Shown here: piece by piece, positions 29,471 to 37,349 of the stretch
Layout of the letters: every line of letters begins with the position of its first letter
Position numbering within the stretch: the stretch's first letter is position 1
Origin: Devosiaceae bacterium
GTDB lineage: Bacteria > Pseudomonadota > Alphaproteobacteria > Rhizobiales > Devosiaceae
Assembly (NCBI GenBank): GCA_021648375.1
Contig: JAKISW010000026.1
Location: forward strand, 1-37,961
Reading direction: 5' to 3'
DNA length: 37,961 bases
The notes under the pieces: generated by a model
What the model was told of the DNA's origin: nothing
Seen by the model: only the letters and a program-made list of their open reading frames with translations
Databases searched by the model: none
Position numbers and translations under genes: made by a program

Positions 29471-31573
29471 ATGTTATTTGGATTAACCGGCGTAGAAATT
29501 TCGCTTATTATCGTAATGATCAGCCTGTTTACCGGCATTCTTTCGGGATATCCCGTTGCTCTGGCCTTGTCAGGTTCGGCCCTGTTCAGTTTTACTGTAA
29601 TCGCGGTGCTTAATGCCAATGGGCTGTTATACACATTTGTTGAATATAACGGCGTTATGGAGCGGGTTCCCGTATTTGAGGGGGGGTGGCAAAAAGCTAT
29701 CCTGTCAACTCTTTCGGTGTGGTCGCAGGGGGTTTTTGCGCGTGCATTCGGGGGCAATGTGGAAACATTGCTGGCAGTTCCTTTGTTTGTGCTGATGGGA
29801 ATTGCGCTGGAACGCTCCAACATCGCCGAAGATCTTTTGACAACAATGGCTAAATTATTTGGCACCTTGCCTGGCGGGTTAGCCATTGCTGTGGTTGTAG
29901 TTGGAACTTTACTTGCGGCCTCCACCGGTATTGTTGGTGCAACCGTTGTCACCATGGGCCTGATTGCATTGCCCACCATGCTCAAACACGGATATTCCAA
30001 ATCGCTCTCCACCGGAGTTATCGCAACGTCTGGAACATTGGGGCAGATTATTCCCCCCTCAATCGTTATTGTGCTGCTTGGCTCGATCGTTGGGGATATG
30101 TATGCGCTTGGTCAGGAAACCCGGGCCGAAGGGCTTGGCATAACTGTTCTTGAGATGCTTGGGGAGCCGGCGGTTTTGTCGACGGGAACTTTGTTTAAGG
30201 CAGCTTTCATTCCCGGATTATTTCTGGCGTCACTTTATGCACTTTATGCGTTTGGTTATGCGCTGGTTTTTCCAAAACAAGCGCCTCCGGTAAAACTTGG
30301 CGAACCTGATCCTTATAATCTGCCAGGATATTACAACAATAATTCATGGATGATGGTTGGAGCGATGCTTGGCCCTGTGGTGGCATTGTCTACCTTGTGG
30401 ATTGTTTTAGCTTCGAATGGGCTGATTGGTTCCACAATTGTTGGTGACGTGGTGACATATGCGCCATTTTCCAACGGAGTGATGGCCACGCTGGTACTGG
30501 CTGGGTTTTTAATTACCCTGTCCTTTGCTTTGCGACCCGGATATAGCCGCTTCCCTACAATTATGGGACTTGCAGGCATGGGGATTATTTTTGTGCTGGA
30601 TGGTCTTTTTGTTGGAGGTGATGCAACCGGCGGTATGCGCGCTGTGTTTTATTTTATTCCCGGTGCCATGATAGTTTATTCTTTGCGCTGGGCTATTCCA
30701 CGGTTGATGGAAGTTGAGCCGGTGCGGGTGATTTCACCACCGGTTATTTTGATTATTGCGGTGCTTGGTTCGATCCTTGGCGGGGTAACCAACCCAACCG
30801 CTGCTGCTGCGCTTGGTGCTGCCGGGGCGGTTATGCTGGCAGCTAATAGACGTCTAAAAGATGCAAAACTGTCGAACAAATATGTAACCTGGGCCGGTAT
30901 TGCTGTGGTTGCGATGATTTTTTTACGGGGCAATTTTGATCTTCGTATGGCAATTGACAATGTTACGTTTTCTAATGGGGTGGCGATTTTTTTAACAATC
31001 GCTGCATTTCATGTGGCAATTTTTGGTCTGCTTTTTTCCTGCTGGGTATTGATCCGAGAAAAAATAATGTCACCGATTGTCAATGAAACCACCAAGGTTA
31101 CCTCGATGGTTTTTGTTATTTTAATCGGGTCCTTGTTTTTGTCGCTTGTTTTACGCTCATTTGGCGGGGAAGAATATATTCAGGAATATCTGCATTCATT
31201 TGATGATCCAAGAACACTGCTTATCGTTGTGATGATTGTTTTGTTCTTCCTTGGATTTGTGCTCGATTTCATTGAAATTATTTTTATTGTTATTCCGATT
31301 GTCGGGCCGGTAATTTATGCGGCTGACCCTGCATTGATGCCGCCGGTGTGGATTACCATTCTTATCGCGGTGAATTTGCAGACTTCGTTTATTACGCCGC
31401 CATTTGGGTTTGCACTGTTTTATCTCAAAGGTGTCGCGCCAAAAGAAGTCAGTACGCTGGATATTTATAAGGGTATTATTCCGTTTGTATTTATTCAGGT
31501 TATTGGACTGGCTCTGTTATGGAACTTCCCGGTAATCACTACCTTCCTGCCCGATTTGTTACCCTCAAATTAG
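29471..31573 (+). CDS. TRAP transporter large permease subunit, extended (700 aa)
   Basis: The product starts and ends like DctM: SGYPVALALSGSALFSF, LLAVPLFVLMGIALERSNIA, the STGIVGATVVTMGLIALP loop, GTLGQIIPPSIVIVLLG, and near the C-terminus NLQTSFITPPFGFALFYLKG. The length is about 270 residues above the normal 430, because of an extra hydrophobic segment near the N-terminus and a large insertion (about residues 290-440) containing additional predicted helices. Such large forms are known with TakP/lactate-type binding proteins. It follows dctQ by five bases and is closed by a strong terminator. Confidence 0.9.
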   Translation: MLFGLTGVEISLIIVMISLFTGILSGYPVALALSGSALFSFTVIAVLNANGLLYTFVEYNGVMERVPVFEGGWQKAILSTLSVWSQGVFARAFGGNVETLLAVPLFVLMGIALERSNIAEDLLTTMAKLFGTLPGGLAIAVVVVGTLLAASTGIVGATVVTMGLIALPTMLKHGYSKSLSTGVIATSGTLGQIIPPSIVIVLLGSIVGDMYALGQETRAEGLGITVLEMLGEPAVLSTGTLFKAAFIPGLFLASLYALYAFGYALVFPKQAPPVKLGEPDPYNLPGYYNNNSWMMVGAMLGPVVALSTLWIVLASNGLIGSTIVGDVVTYAPFSNGVMATLVLAGFLITLSFALRPGYSRFPTIMGLAGMGIIFVLDGLFVGGDATGGMRAVFYFIPGAMIVYSLRWAIPRLMEVEPVRVISPPVILIIAVLGSILGGVTNPTAAAALGAAGAVMLAANRRLKDAKLSNKYVTWAGIAVVAMIFLRGNFDLRMAIDNVTFSNGVAIFLTIAAFHVAIFGLLFSCWVLIREKIMSPIVNETTKVTSMVFVILIGSLFLSLVLRSFGGEEYIQEYLHSFDDPRTLLIVVMIVLFFLGFVLDFIEIIFIVIPIVGPVIYAADPALMPPVWITILIAVNLQTSFITPPFGFALFYLKGVAPKEVSTLDIYKGIIPFVFIQVIGLALLWNFPVITTFLPDLLPSN

Positions 31574-31605
31574 CGGTATAGGACGAGCAGATTGTAATAT
31601 GATAT

Positions 31606-31637
31606 AAAAACCCCGGAGGTGCATCTCCGGGGTTTTT
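31606..31637 (+). terminator. Rho-independent terminator of the second TRAP operon
   Basis: AAAAACCCCGGAG (31606-31618) and CTCCGGGGTTTTT (31625-31637) form a perfect 13-bp stem with a GTGCAT loop. The flanking A- and T-runs make it potentially functional in both directions. Confidence 0.92.
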
Positions 31638-31698
31638 GCATTTTTAATGGTGGTATAGAATTTGTTGCACGGGTGATAATTAAAAAGGGAAAAAGCCA

Positions 31699-32487
31699 AT
31701 GGCAAAAGCAGTTTTAATAACAGGTTCAACGAGTGGCATCGGTCTGGTGATTGCCAGGCGTTTCTTTGAAGCTGGATATGATGTTGGTTTGAACAGCTTT
31801 GAGCCAGAAGCCGAAATTGAAGCGGCTTTAAACGAGGTGAAAGAGACCGGTTCCGATCGGGGTAATTCCAGCCGGGTAGAATATTTTCAGGCGGATCTGG
31901 CCAACAATAATGGCTCTGAGCTGGTTGAAGATTTTATAAAAACCTTCGGGCGCATTGATGTTTTGATTAATAATGCCGGTGTGCAAAAAGTTGCCCCGAT
32001 TGAAGAATTTGAAACATCAGACTGGGAAAAAATTCGCGCCGTTGGATTGGACGCTGCCTATCAAACCATCAAATCCGCCGTGCCGGCGATGAAAAACCAG
32101 GGATGGGGCCGGATAATAAATATTGCTTCTGTGCACGGGTTGGTGGCCTCGCCATTCAAATCCGCCTATGTGGCTGCCAAACACGGCCTGGTTGGCCTGA
32201 CCAAAACTGTGGCCCTGGAAACTGCCCAGTCCTCCATAACGGTAAATGCCATATGTCCGGGATATGTTTTAACTCCACTGGTTGAAAAACAAATTGAAGA
32301 TCAGGCTAATGTGCACGGAATTTCTCGCGATGAGGTGGTCAAAACAATTATGTTGGCCCCGCAACCCACCGGCAAATTTGTTACTCCGGAGGAGGTGGCT
32401 GAGCTGGCGATATACCTGTCAGGAGATATGGCACGTTCTATCACCGGTACTTCGATTGCAGTGGATGGAGGCTGGACGGCCAGATAG
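31699..32487 (+). CDS. bdhA: 3-hydroxybutyrate dehydrogenase (SDR family)
   Basis: The 262-aa product is a classical short-chain dehydrogenase: TGSTSGIG (residues 9-16), NNAG (91-94) and the catalytic Ser144/Tyr157/Lys161 in ASVHGLVASPFKSAYVAAKHG-type spacing. The substrate-side motif NAICPGYVLTPLVEKQIEDQ and the ending TGTSIAVDGGWTAR are highly characteristic of D-3-hydroxybutyrate dehydrogenase, which interconverts 3-hydroxybutyrate and acetoacetate with NAD in polyhydroxybutyrate and ketone metabolism. It is transcribed alone after a terminator. Confidence 0.92.
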   Translation: MAKAVLITGSTSGIGLVIARRFFEAGYDVGLNSFEPEAEIEAALNEVKETGSDRGNSSRVEYFQADLANNNGSELVEDFIKTFGRIDVLINNAGVQKVAPIEEFETSDWEKIRAVGLDAAYQTIKSAVPAMKNQGWGRIINIASVHGLVASPFKSAYVAAKHGLVGLTKTVALETAQSSITVNAICPGYVLTPLVEKQIEDQANVHGISRDEVVKTIMLAPQPTGKFVTPEEVAELAIYLSGDMARSITGTSIAVDGGWTAR

Positions 32488-32676
32488 GGCAAAGATAGTG
32501 AGCAGACGTGATTGCTGGCCGGCGTTCTGATGATGAAATAAATTGTAACTGGCAAAAAGCTCATTGATGTCGGGGGAATAGTTTTGTAACCCTTTTACAA
32601 GGCCGTCTCGAATAAGCCGTTTCGATTTGTCTTTGATGTCTGACATGGTCTGAAAATTTACCGGAGTTTTTTAAAA

Positions 32677-33558
32677 ATGGAATCCCTTTTATCGATTGAA
32701 AACTGGTTCACTCTTTTAATGTTGATCCTGTTGCAGGCCGTTTTGGGGTTTGACAATCTTTTATATATTTCTCTTGAATCAAAAAAAGTTGAGCCGGAGC
32801 GCCAGGCCTATGTGCGCCGTGTGGGGCTGATCGGGGCCATTGTCTTGCGCATTGTTTTGTTGTTTGTAATTTTGCAGGCCATTGCTGTGTTTCAGGAGCC
32901 GTTCTTTACGATTAATGTTCCCGGTATAATTGAAGGGGAAGTAAACCTGCATGCATTCATTGTTTTGCTGGGGGGGGTATTTATTCTTTACACAGCAATT
33001 CAGGAAATTTTTCATATGATTTCCATTTCCGAACATCCTGAAGGAAACCCTAAAAACCGACGCAGCGTAACCATGGCCATCTTTTGGATTGTGGCCATGA
33101 ATCTGGTATTTTCGTTTGATTCAATTCTTTCGGCAATTGCGCTCACCGATGTATTCTGGGTGATGGCAACGGCAATTGTTATAACTGGTGCAGCGATGAT
33201 TTTACTGGCTGATCACGTGGCAGATTTCCTTGATCGCAATCGTATGTATGAAGTGCTGGGCCTGTTTATTCTTTTACTAGTGGGCATATTGCTGGTATCT
33301 GACGGGGGCGCTCTGGCGGGGTTAAAACTGTTCGGAAGCGATGTTTTGCCCATGGCTAAATCAACGTTCTACTTTGTATTGTTTGTGATGGTGGCGGTTG
33401 ATCTGGTGCAGGGGCGCTATCAGAAAAAGCTGATGCGTCAGAGAGCCAGAATCGAAAAAATGGTTATTGAGCAGGCGGCAATAAAAGCCTCAGAAGAAGA
33501 TGTCGGTGCGGATGAAAAATCAAAATCCGGCGAGGAGACAAAGGGAGCGCAGGTTTAA
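32677..33558 (+). CDS. TerC-family integral membrane protein
   Basis: The 293-aa product has about seven to eight helices and the paired acidic motifs of TerC: VLGFDNLLYIS in helix 1 and NLVFSFDSILSAIALTD in the middle, whose aspartates are thought to bind metal. ILYTAIQEIFHMI and DHVADFLDRNRMYEVLGLFI are further family landmarks. The C-terminal 50 residues are a charged cytoplasmic tail. Bacterial relatives are tied to tellurite resistance or Mn2+ export; the specific role here is unknown. It is convergent with the ECF sigma gene, 17 bases away. Confidence 0.9.
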   Translation: MESLLSIENWFTLLMLILLQAVLGFDNLLYISLESKKVEPERQAYVRRVGLIGAIVLRIVLLFVILQAIAVFQEPFFTINVPGIIEGEVNLHAFIVLLGGVFILYTAIQEIFHMISISEHPEGNPKNRRSVTMAIFWIVAMNLVFSFDSILSAIALTDVFWVMATAIVITGAAMILLADHVADFLDRNRMYEVLGLFILLLVGILLVSDGGALAGLKLFGSDVLPMAKSTFYFVLFVMVAVDLVQGRYQKKLMRQRARIEKMVIEQAAIKASEEDVGADEKSKSGEETKGAQV

Positions 33559-33575
33559 GGCAGCTTCTACAAAAA

Positions 33576-34880
33576 CTAATTTTGACGTAGCATTCTTCCG
33601 AGTTTTTTTTGCAAAAAGAGGCGGGTAGTATCCTCATCGCTAAGGTCTATGGCCCTGATATAGGTGACTTCAGCAGCATCAATTTTGCCCGATCGGTGCA
33701 ACAGGTCGGCTTTGGCAGCAAAAAACGGCTGATAGTTTTGCAGCTTTTCTTCCAGCGCTTTCATTTGATCTAGCGCGATGTCAGGGCCTTGATAATAGGA
33801 ATTTGCCACAATTCTGTTTAGGGCGATAACCGGGTTGGGCAAAAACCTATAGAGTTCATCATAAAGCCCGACGATTTCTTTCCAGTCAGTGGATTTGTGG
33901 GATTTTGCCTGAGCGTGAATAGCGCTTATGGCGGCTTGAATTTGATAGGGGCCGGGCTTTTTTCTTTCAAAAGCCGTGTGCAAAACTTTTAAACCGGAGG
34001 CAATTTTATTGCTGTCCCAGATATTTCGATCCTGATCCTTTAGGGAAATCATATCTCCAGCACTGTCAAAGCGGGCCAGACGGCGAGAATCATGCAGCAA
34101 CATCAAGGCCAATAACCCTTCAATTTCTGGAATGTCCGGCATTAATTTTAGCAGGATTTTGCTTAGCCGGATTGCTTCATCGCTAAGATTTACCCGCAAT
34201 TGTGCACTGCCATGGGTAGAAAAATATCCGGCATTAAATATCAGATATAATACTTCCAGCACGGCTTGCAGGCGCTCAGGAATTTGGTTCCCTTCAGGTA
34301 CTGAATAGGGAATTCCTGCCTGCTTTATCTTTTTTTTAGCCCTAACCAGGCGTTGGGCCATGGTATTTTCAGCATCCAGAAACGCACGGGCAATTTCGGC
34401 CGTGCTTAAACCGCCTAAGGTTCTAAGGGTTAGGGCGGTTCTGGATTTCGCCTCAATCGCGGGGTGGCAACAGGTAAAAATCAATCGCAACCTTTCGTCT
34501 CTAATTGCCGGAGCCTTATCCAGAGCGACTTCGGTTGCATCCAGTTTAATCAGTTCGGATAATTCATGGCTCATGGAGATTTGCGAGGCGATTTGATCGC
34601 TTTTGGAATTAAAACTAGCTGTGCGTCTTATGCGATCAATGGCTTTGCGCCTCGCAGTTTGTAACAGCCAGGCGGGTGGAGAGCGGGGCAGACCGTTGCG
34701 CTGCCAATGAATGAGCGCGCTCTCGATTGCATCCTGAAGCGCATCTTCGGCCAGCTGAAAATCTTTGAGCTGGCTGATGAGCAGTGCCAGCAATTTACCC
34801 CATTCCTCGCGCACCAGATTGTCAACCGCCTTGGCGGTATGGTGCGCGAGGTCTTGTTGCTTGTTAGGAAATTGTGACAA
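33576..34880 (-). CDS. ECF sigma factor, ECF42-like (DUF6596 C-terminal domain)
   Basis: The 434-aa product has sigma region 2 (about 20-90; FQLAEDALQDAIESALIHWQ, PPAWLLQTARRKAIDRIRR) and region 4 (about 130-185; LTLRTLGGLSTAEIARAFL then TMAQRLVRAKKKI). A large helical C-terminal half contains VLEVLYLIFNAGYFSTHG, the conserved core of the ECF42 tail, with TPR-like helices near the end. ECF42 sigmas have no anti-sigma partner and are encoded beside DGPF/YCII proteins, as here. The start is TTG 34880 with a weak GGGA upstream. The long C-terminus is thought to control activity. Confidence 0.9.
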   Translation of the reverse strand: MSQFPNKQQDLAHHTAKAVDNLVREEWGKLLALLISQLKDFQLAEDALQDAIESALIHWQRNGLPRSPPAWLLQTARRKAIDRIRRTASFNSKSDQIASQISMSHELSELIKLDATEVALDKAPAIRDERLRLIFTCCHPAIEAKSRTALTLRTLGGLSTAEIARAFLDAENTMAQRLVRAKKKIKQAGIPYSVPEGNQIPERLQAVLEVLYLIFNAGYFSTHGSAQLRVNLSDEAIRLSKILLKLMPDIPEIEGLLALMLLHDSRRLARFDSAGDMISLKDQDRNIWDSNKIASGLKVLHTAFERKKPGPYQIQAAISAIHAQAKSHKSTDWKEIVGLYDELYRFLPNPVIALNRIVANSYYQGPDIALDQMKALEEKLQNYQPFFAAKADLLHRSGKIDAAEVTYIRAIDLSDEDTTRLFLQKKLGRMLRQN

Positions 34881-34901
34881 GTAATTATCCCAGTTTTGGA
34901 G

Positions 34902-35261
34902 TTACCCCAAATCCGAGAGGTCCATAATCGGGCGGATTTCAATGGTGCCGGTTTTGGCGGCGGGAATCAGGGAAGCATATTTGATTGCCGCATCGATATT
35001 TTCACATTCAAACATATAAAACCCTCCCAATTGTTCTTTAGTTTCAGCAAATGGGCCATCCATTGTTTCGGTTTTGCCATTGCGCACCTTAATGGAAGTG
35101 GCGGTATTTGTGGGTTGCAAAGCTTCACCGGCAACAAATACCTTATCCTTTTCAAAAACTTCGCCGGCGGCCTGATAAGCTGCCATCATTTCTCCGAATT
35201 CGGGGGTGCCGGGGTTTGGGCCGGAGCCTTCATTGTCATATAGAAGCGCTAAATATTTCAT
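34902..35261 (-). CDS. DGPF/YCII-family protein, partner of the ECF sigma factor
   Basis: The 119-aa product starts MKYLALLYDNE and contains the signature MDGPFAETKEQLGGFYMFEC that names the DGPF family, with a ferredoxin-like YCII fold. ATG 35261 is chosen because AAGGAA lies about seven bases upstream; the upstream in-frame ATG (35294) adds only a lysine-rich stub lying across that site. It is 21 bases ahead of the ECF sigma gene and the two form an operon. In known ECF42 systems the DGPF gene is the target of the sigma factor; its biochemical activity is not established. Confidence 0.9.
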   Translation of the reverse strand: MKYLALLYDNEGSGPNPGTPEFGEMMAAYQAAGEVFEKDKVFVAGEALQPTNTATSIKVRNGKTETMDGPFAETKEQLGGFYMFECENIDAAIKYASLIPAAKTGTIEIRPIMDLSDLG

Positions 35262-35463
35262 TTTTTTGTTCCTTTTTATTTCTGTAAAAACCATTGAATT
35301 CAGGCTTGCATAAATATGACGAACGGTAAAAGGGGTTTTTTACATTGGGTGGGCCAAAAGCTCTGGTTTTACAGTGATTAGTTGAAATTGATTCAAATCT
35401 GTTTAAGCTGAACAATACTCAAGAAGAGGCACAATTAATTATAACAAATATGGGGAAATCCTG

Positions 35464-35787
35464 ATGAGTGACAGATATCTAAAATATGTGGACGGGGTAA
35501 AAAAATATGCGTCAGATGCCAGCGATGAAGCGATAAGAAAAATCGTCGCCTATTGCGGCATTGCGTTGCAAAGCAAAGATGCCTCGCTGGTTTCCTGCTC
35601 TGACAAGGAAGAATTAGCGCGGGTTCGCAAGGGCTGGTGCACCAAAAAACTTGGTCTTTCGGCTGAAGATGCGGATGCGGCGATTGCTAAAACCTGCGAG
35701 CAAATGAAAGGTGACCGCCAGAAAAGCCGGGTCGCATTTTATTATCTGGTGGCTCAAAATTCAGGTACGCTTGACAAGGTAGCCTGA
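35464..35787 (+). CDS. DUF2853 family protein
   Basis: The 107-aa soluble protein has SDRYLKYVDGVKKYASDASD near the N-terminus, then LVSCSDKEELARVRKGWCTK and FYYLVAQNSGTLDKV, matching the small DUF2853 family found in Alphaproteobacteria and some other Gram-negatives. It is full length for the family. GGGGAAA precedes ATG 35464 and a terminator follows. Function unknown. Confidence 0.85.
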   Translation: MSDRYLKYVDGVKKYASDASDEAIRKIVAYCGIALQSKDASLVSCSDKEELARVRKGWCTKKLGLSAEDADAAIAKTCEQMKGDRQKSRVAFYYLVAQNSGTLDKVA

Positions 35788-35809
35788 TTAATTTCGTTAG
35801 TTGATAATC

Positions 35810-35854
35810 AAGCCACGGTTGCCTTTGTCGGGCGTCCGTGGCTTTTATGTTTTT
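35810..35854 (+). terminator. Rho-independent terminator after the DUF2853 gene
   Basis: AAGCCACGG (35810-35818) pairs with CCGTGGCTT (35836-35844), an inner GCC/GGC adds to the stem, and TTATGTTTTT follows. It separates the DUF2853 gene from eda. Confidence 0.85.
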
Positions 35855-35919
35855 ATATATTAATTGAAGAAAATCGGCTTAAAAGTGTGCGGCTGCAAGG
35901 TTTATCAGGCGAGTGAAAA

Positions 35920-36552
35920 ATGCAAAATATTGAACATATTAAAACAGCGGCGGCCAATGTTGGGGTAATTCCTGTCATGGTTCTTGATGATATAGACATG
36001 GCGCAGCCCCTCGCTGAAGCGCTGGTGGCAGGTGGCTTGAATGTGCTCGAAGTAACCTTGCGCACCGTCAATGCCCTTGAGATCATCAAGGAAATGGTAA
36101 AGGTCAAAGGGGCAATTGTTGGCTCTGGCACCGTGCTTAATCTAAATCAGATGCGCCAGAGCGAAGATGCGGGTTGTCAGTTTATGGTCTCCCCTGGCGC
36201 GCCAATAAAACTTTTGGAGCAGGCGCAGGAAGTTTCAATTCCCCTGTTGCCGGGGGTTGGATCCGCAACCGAGGCCATGGTGGCGGCTGAAATGGGATAT
36301 TCGTTTCTTAAGCTGTTTCCAGCTGAGGCAATTGGCGGATATGATCTGATAAAGTCTTTAGCTTCGCCATTTGCTGATTTGAGTTTTTGCCCAACCGGTG
36401 GAATAAATATAAAAACTGCGCAAAAATACTTGAGCTTGTCCAATGTGATATGTGTTGGCGGTTCCTGGATTACGCCTCGCGCGTTACTTGAGCAAAAGGA
36501 TTTCAAAGCAATTGAAAATCTGGCTAAAGCTGCAAATTCTCTTAAATCTTAG
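35920..36552 (+). CDS. eda: 2-dehydro-3-deoxyphosphogluconate (KDPG) aldolase
   Basis: The 210-aa class I aldolase has the Entner-Doudoroff enzyme's active-site residues: Glu44 and Arg48 in LEVTLRT, then GSGTVLN, SPG, LLPGV, the Schiff-base Lys131 in FLKLFPAEAIGG, and FCPTGGI for phosphate binding. It cleaves KDPG to pyruvate and glyceraldehyde-3-phosphate and may also act on 4-hydroxy-2-oxoglutarate. No edd or sugar-acid gene is adjacent. Its 3' end overlaps the probable modA start by about 40 bases, an unexpected pairing of sugar-acid and molybdate genes. Confidence 0.93.
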   Translation: MQNIEHIKTAAANVGVIPVMVLDDIDMAQPLAEALVAGGLNVLEVTLRTVNALEIIKEMVKVKGAIVGSGTVLNLNQMRQSEDAGCQFMVSPGAPIKLLEQAQEVSIPLLPGVGSATEAMVAAEMGYSFLKLFPAEAIGGYDLIKSLASPFADLSFCPTGGINIKTAQKYLSLSNVICVGGSWITPRALLEQKDFKAIENLAKAANSLKS

Positions 36553-37300
36553 TTTCTTTGTTCTTGTATCGGGAACTGTTCCTGCGTTGGCCTGCGCCAG
36601 AACAGAGCAGTTAAATATTTTTGTTGCTGCCAGCCTTGTTGATGTAATGGAAGAAATTGGTGTTGAATTTGGCGCTCAAACCAATTGTGTTGATGTTAAA
36701 ATTATCCCTGGTGCTTCTTCAGTTTTATCGCGCCAGATCAATAGTGGTGCTCCGGCGGATATTTTTATTTCCGCCGACCGGTTTAATGCCGACCTGGTGG
36801 CGGATGAATTTGGCCTTGATTCCGAAATTATGTTTGGCAACAGACTGGTTATTATTGCTCCTGAAAATTTTGAGAGCAGTTTTGAAATTGAACAATTGGC
36901 AAAAAATCTTAATGCAGAAAATTCAGGTGTTGGCAGGCTGGCAATTGGAGACCCGGCCCATGTGCCAGCGGGAATTTATGCAAAGCAGGCTTTGCAGGCG
37001 GCAGGCATATGGGATCTGGTGAATGATCGGCTGGCGCCGGCCGGTGATGTCAGGGCAGCGGTGGCGTTTGTTGTGAATAGAGCGGCCCCGTTTGGCATTG
37101 TTTATTTGTCTGATGCAGGATTTAAGGGCATAAAGATTGTAAGCGAAATCAACGATGCCCTGCATGAACCGATTATATATTGGGGACTGGTGATGAATGA
37201 AAAAAGTAGCAACGCCGCTGCATTCTTTAATTTTATTGGCAGCGAATTTGCTCAAAATGTGCTTGTTGAAGCCGGGTTTGCTCCTATAATCAGCGACTGA
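36512..37300 (+). CDS. modA: Molybdate ABC transporter substrate-binding protein
   Basis: The mature part matches ModA: LNIFVAASLVDVMEEIG (the AAS anion loop), IIPGASSVLSRQINSGAPAD then IFISADRFNADLV, LAIGDPAHVPAGIYAKQALQ, and GDVRAAVAFVVNRAAPFGIV followed by YLSDA. The frame is open inside eda. TTG 36512 gives a clean signal peptide (MKIWLKLQILLNLSFFVLVS, cleavage near ALA-C) with AAAGGA 11 bases upstream, so the gene overlaps eda by 41 bases. A 17-bp tandem duplication spans the stop codon. Upstream of modB, it forms the start of a modABC operon. Confidence 0.9.
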   Translation: MKIWLKLQILLNLSFFVLVSGTVPALACARTEQLNIFVAASLVDVMEEIGVEFGAQTNCVDVKIIPGASSVLSRQINSGAPADIFISADRFNADLVADEFGLDSEIMFGNRLVIIAPENFESSFEIEQLAKNLNAENSGVGRLAIGDPAHVPAGIYAKQALQAAGIWDLVNDRLAPAGDVRAAVAFVVNRAAPFGIVYLSDAGFKGIKIVSEINDALHEPIIYWGLVMNEKSSNAAAFFNFIGSEFAQNVLVEAGFAPIISD

Positions 37301-37320
37301 TATTAATCAGCGACTGATAC
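37287..37320. repeat. 17-bp tandem duplication over the modA stop codon
   Basis: TAATCAGCGACTGATAT (37287-37303) is immediately repeated (37304-37320) with one difference, the last base C instead of T. The first copy contains the modA stop (TGA 37298-37300). Each unit also contains the small inverted repeat ATCAG-CGA-CTGAT. It looks like recent replication slippage. Confidence 0.8.
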
Positions 37321-37349
37321 TTTTAGAATTTTAACTTCAATGGTGGGCA

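Noticed and set aside
29416..30012. 198-codon minus-strand frame
   Set aside because: Antisense to the dctM start; no ribosome binding site or domain.
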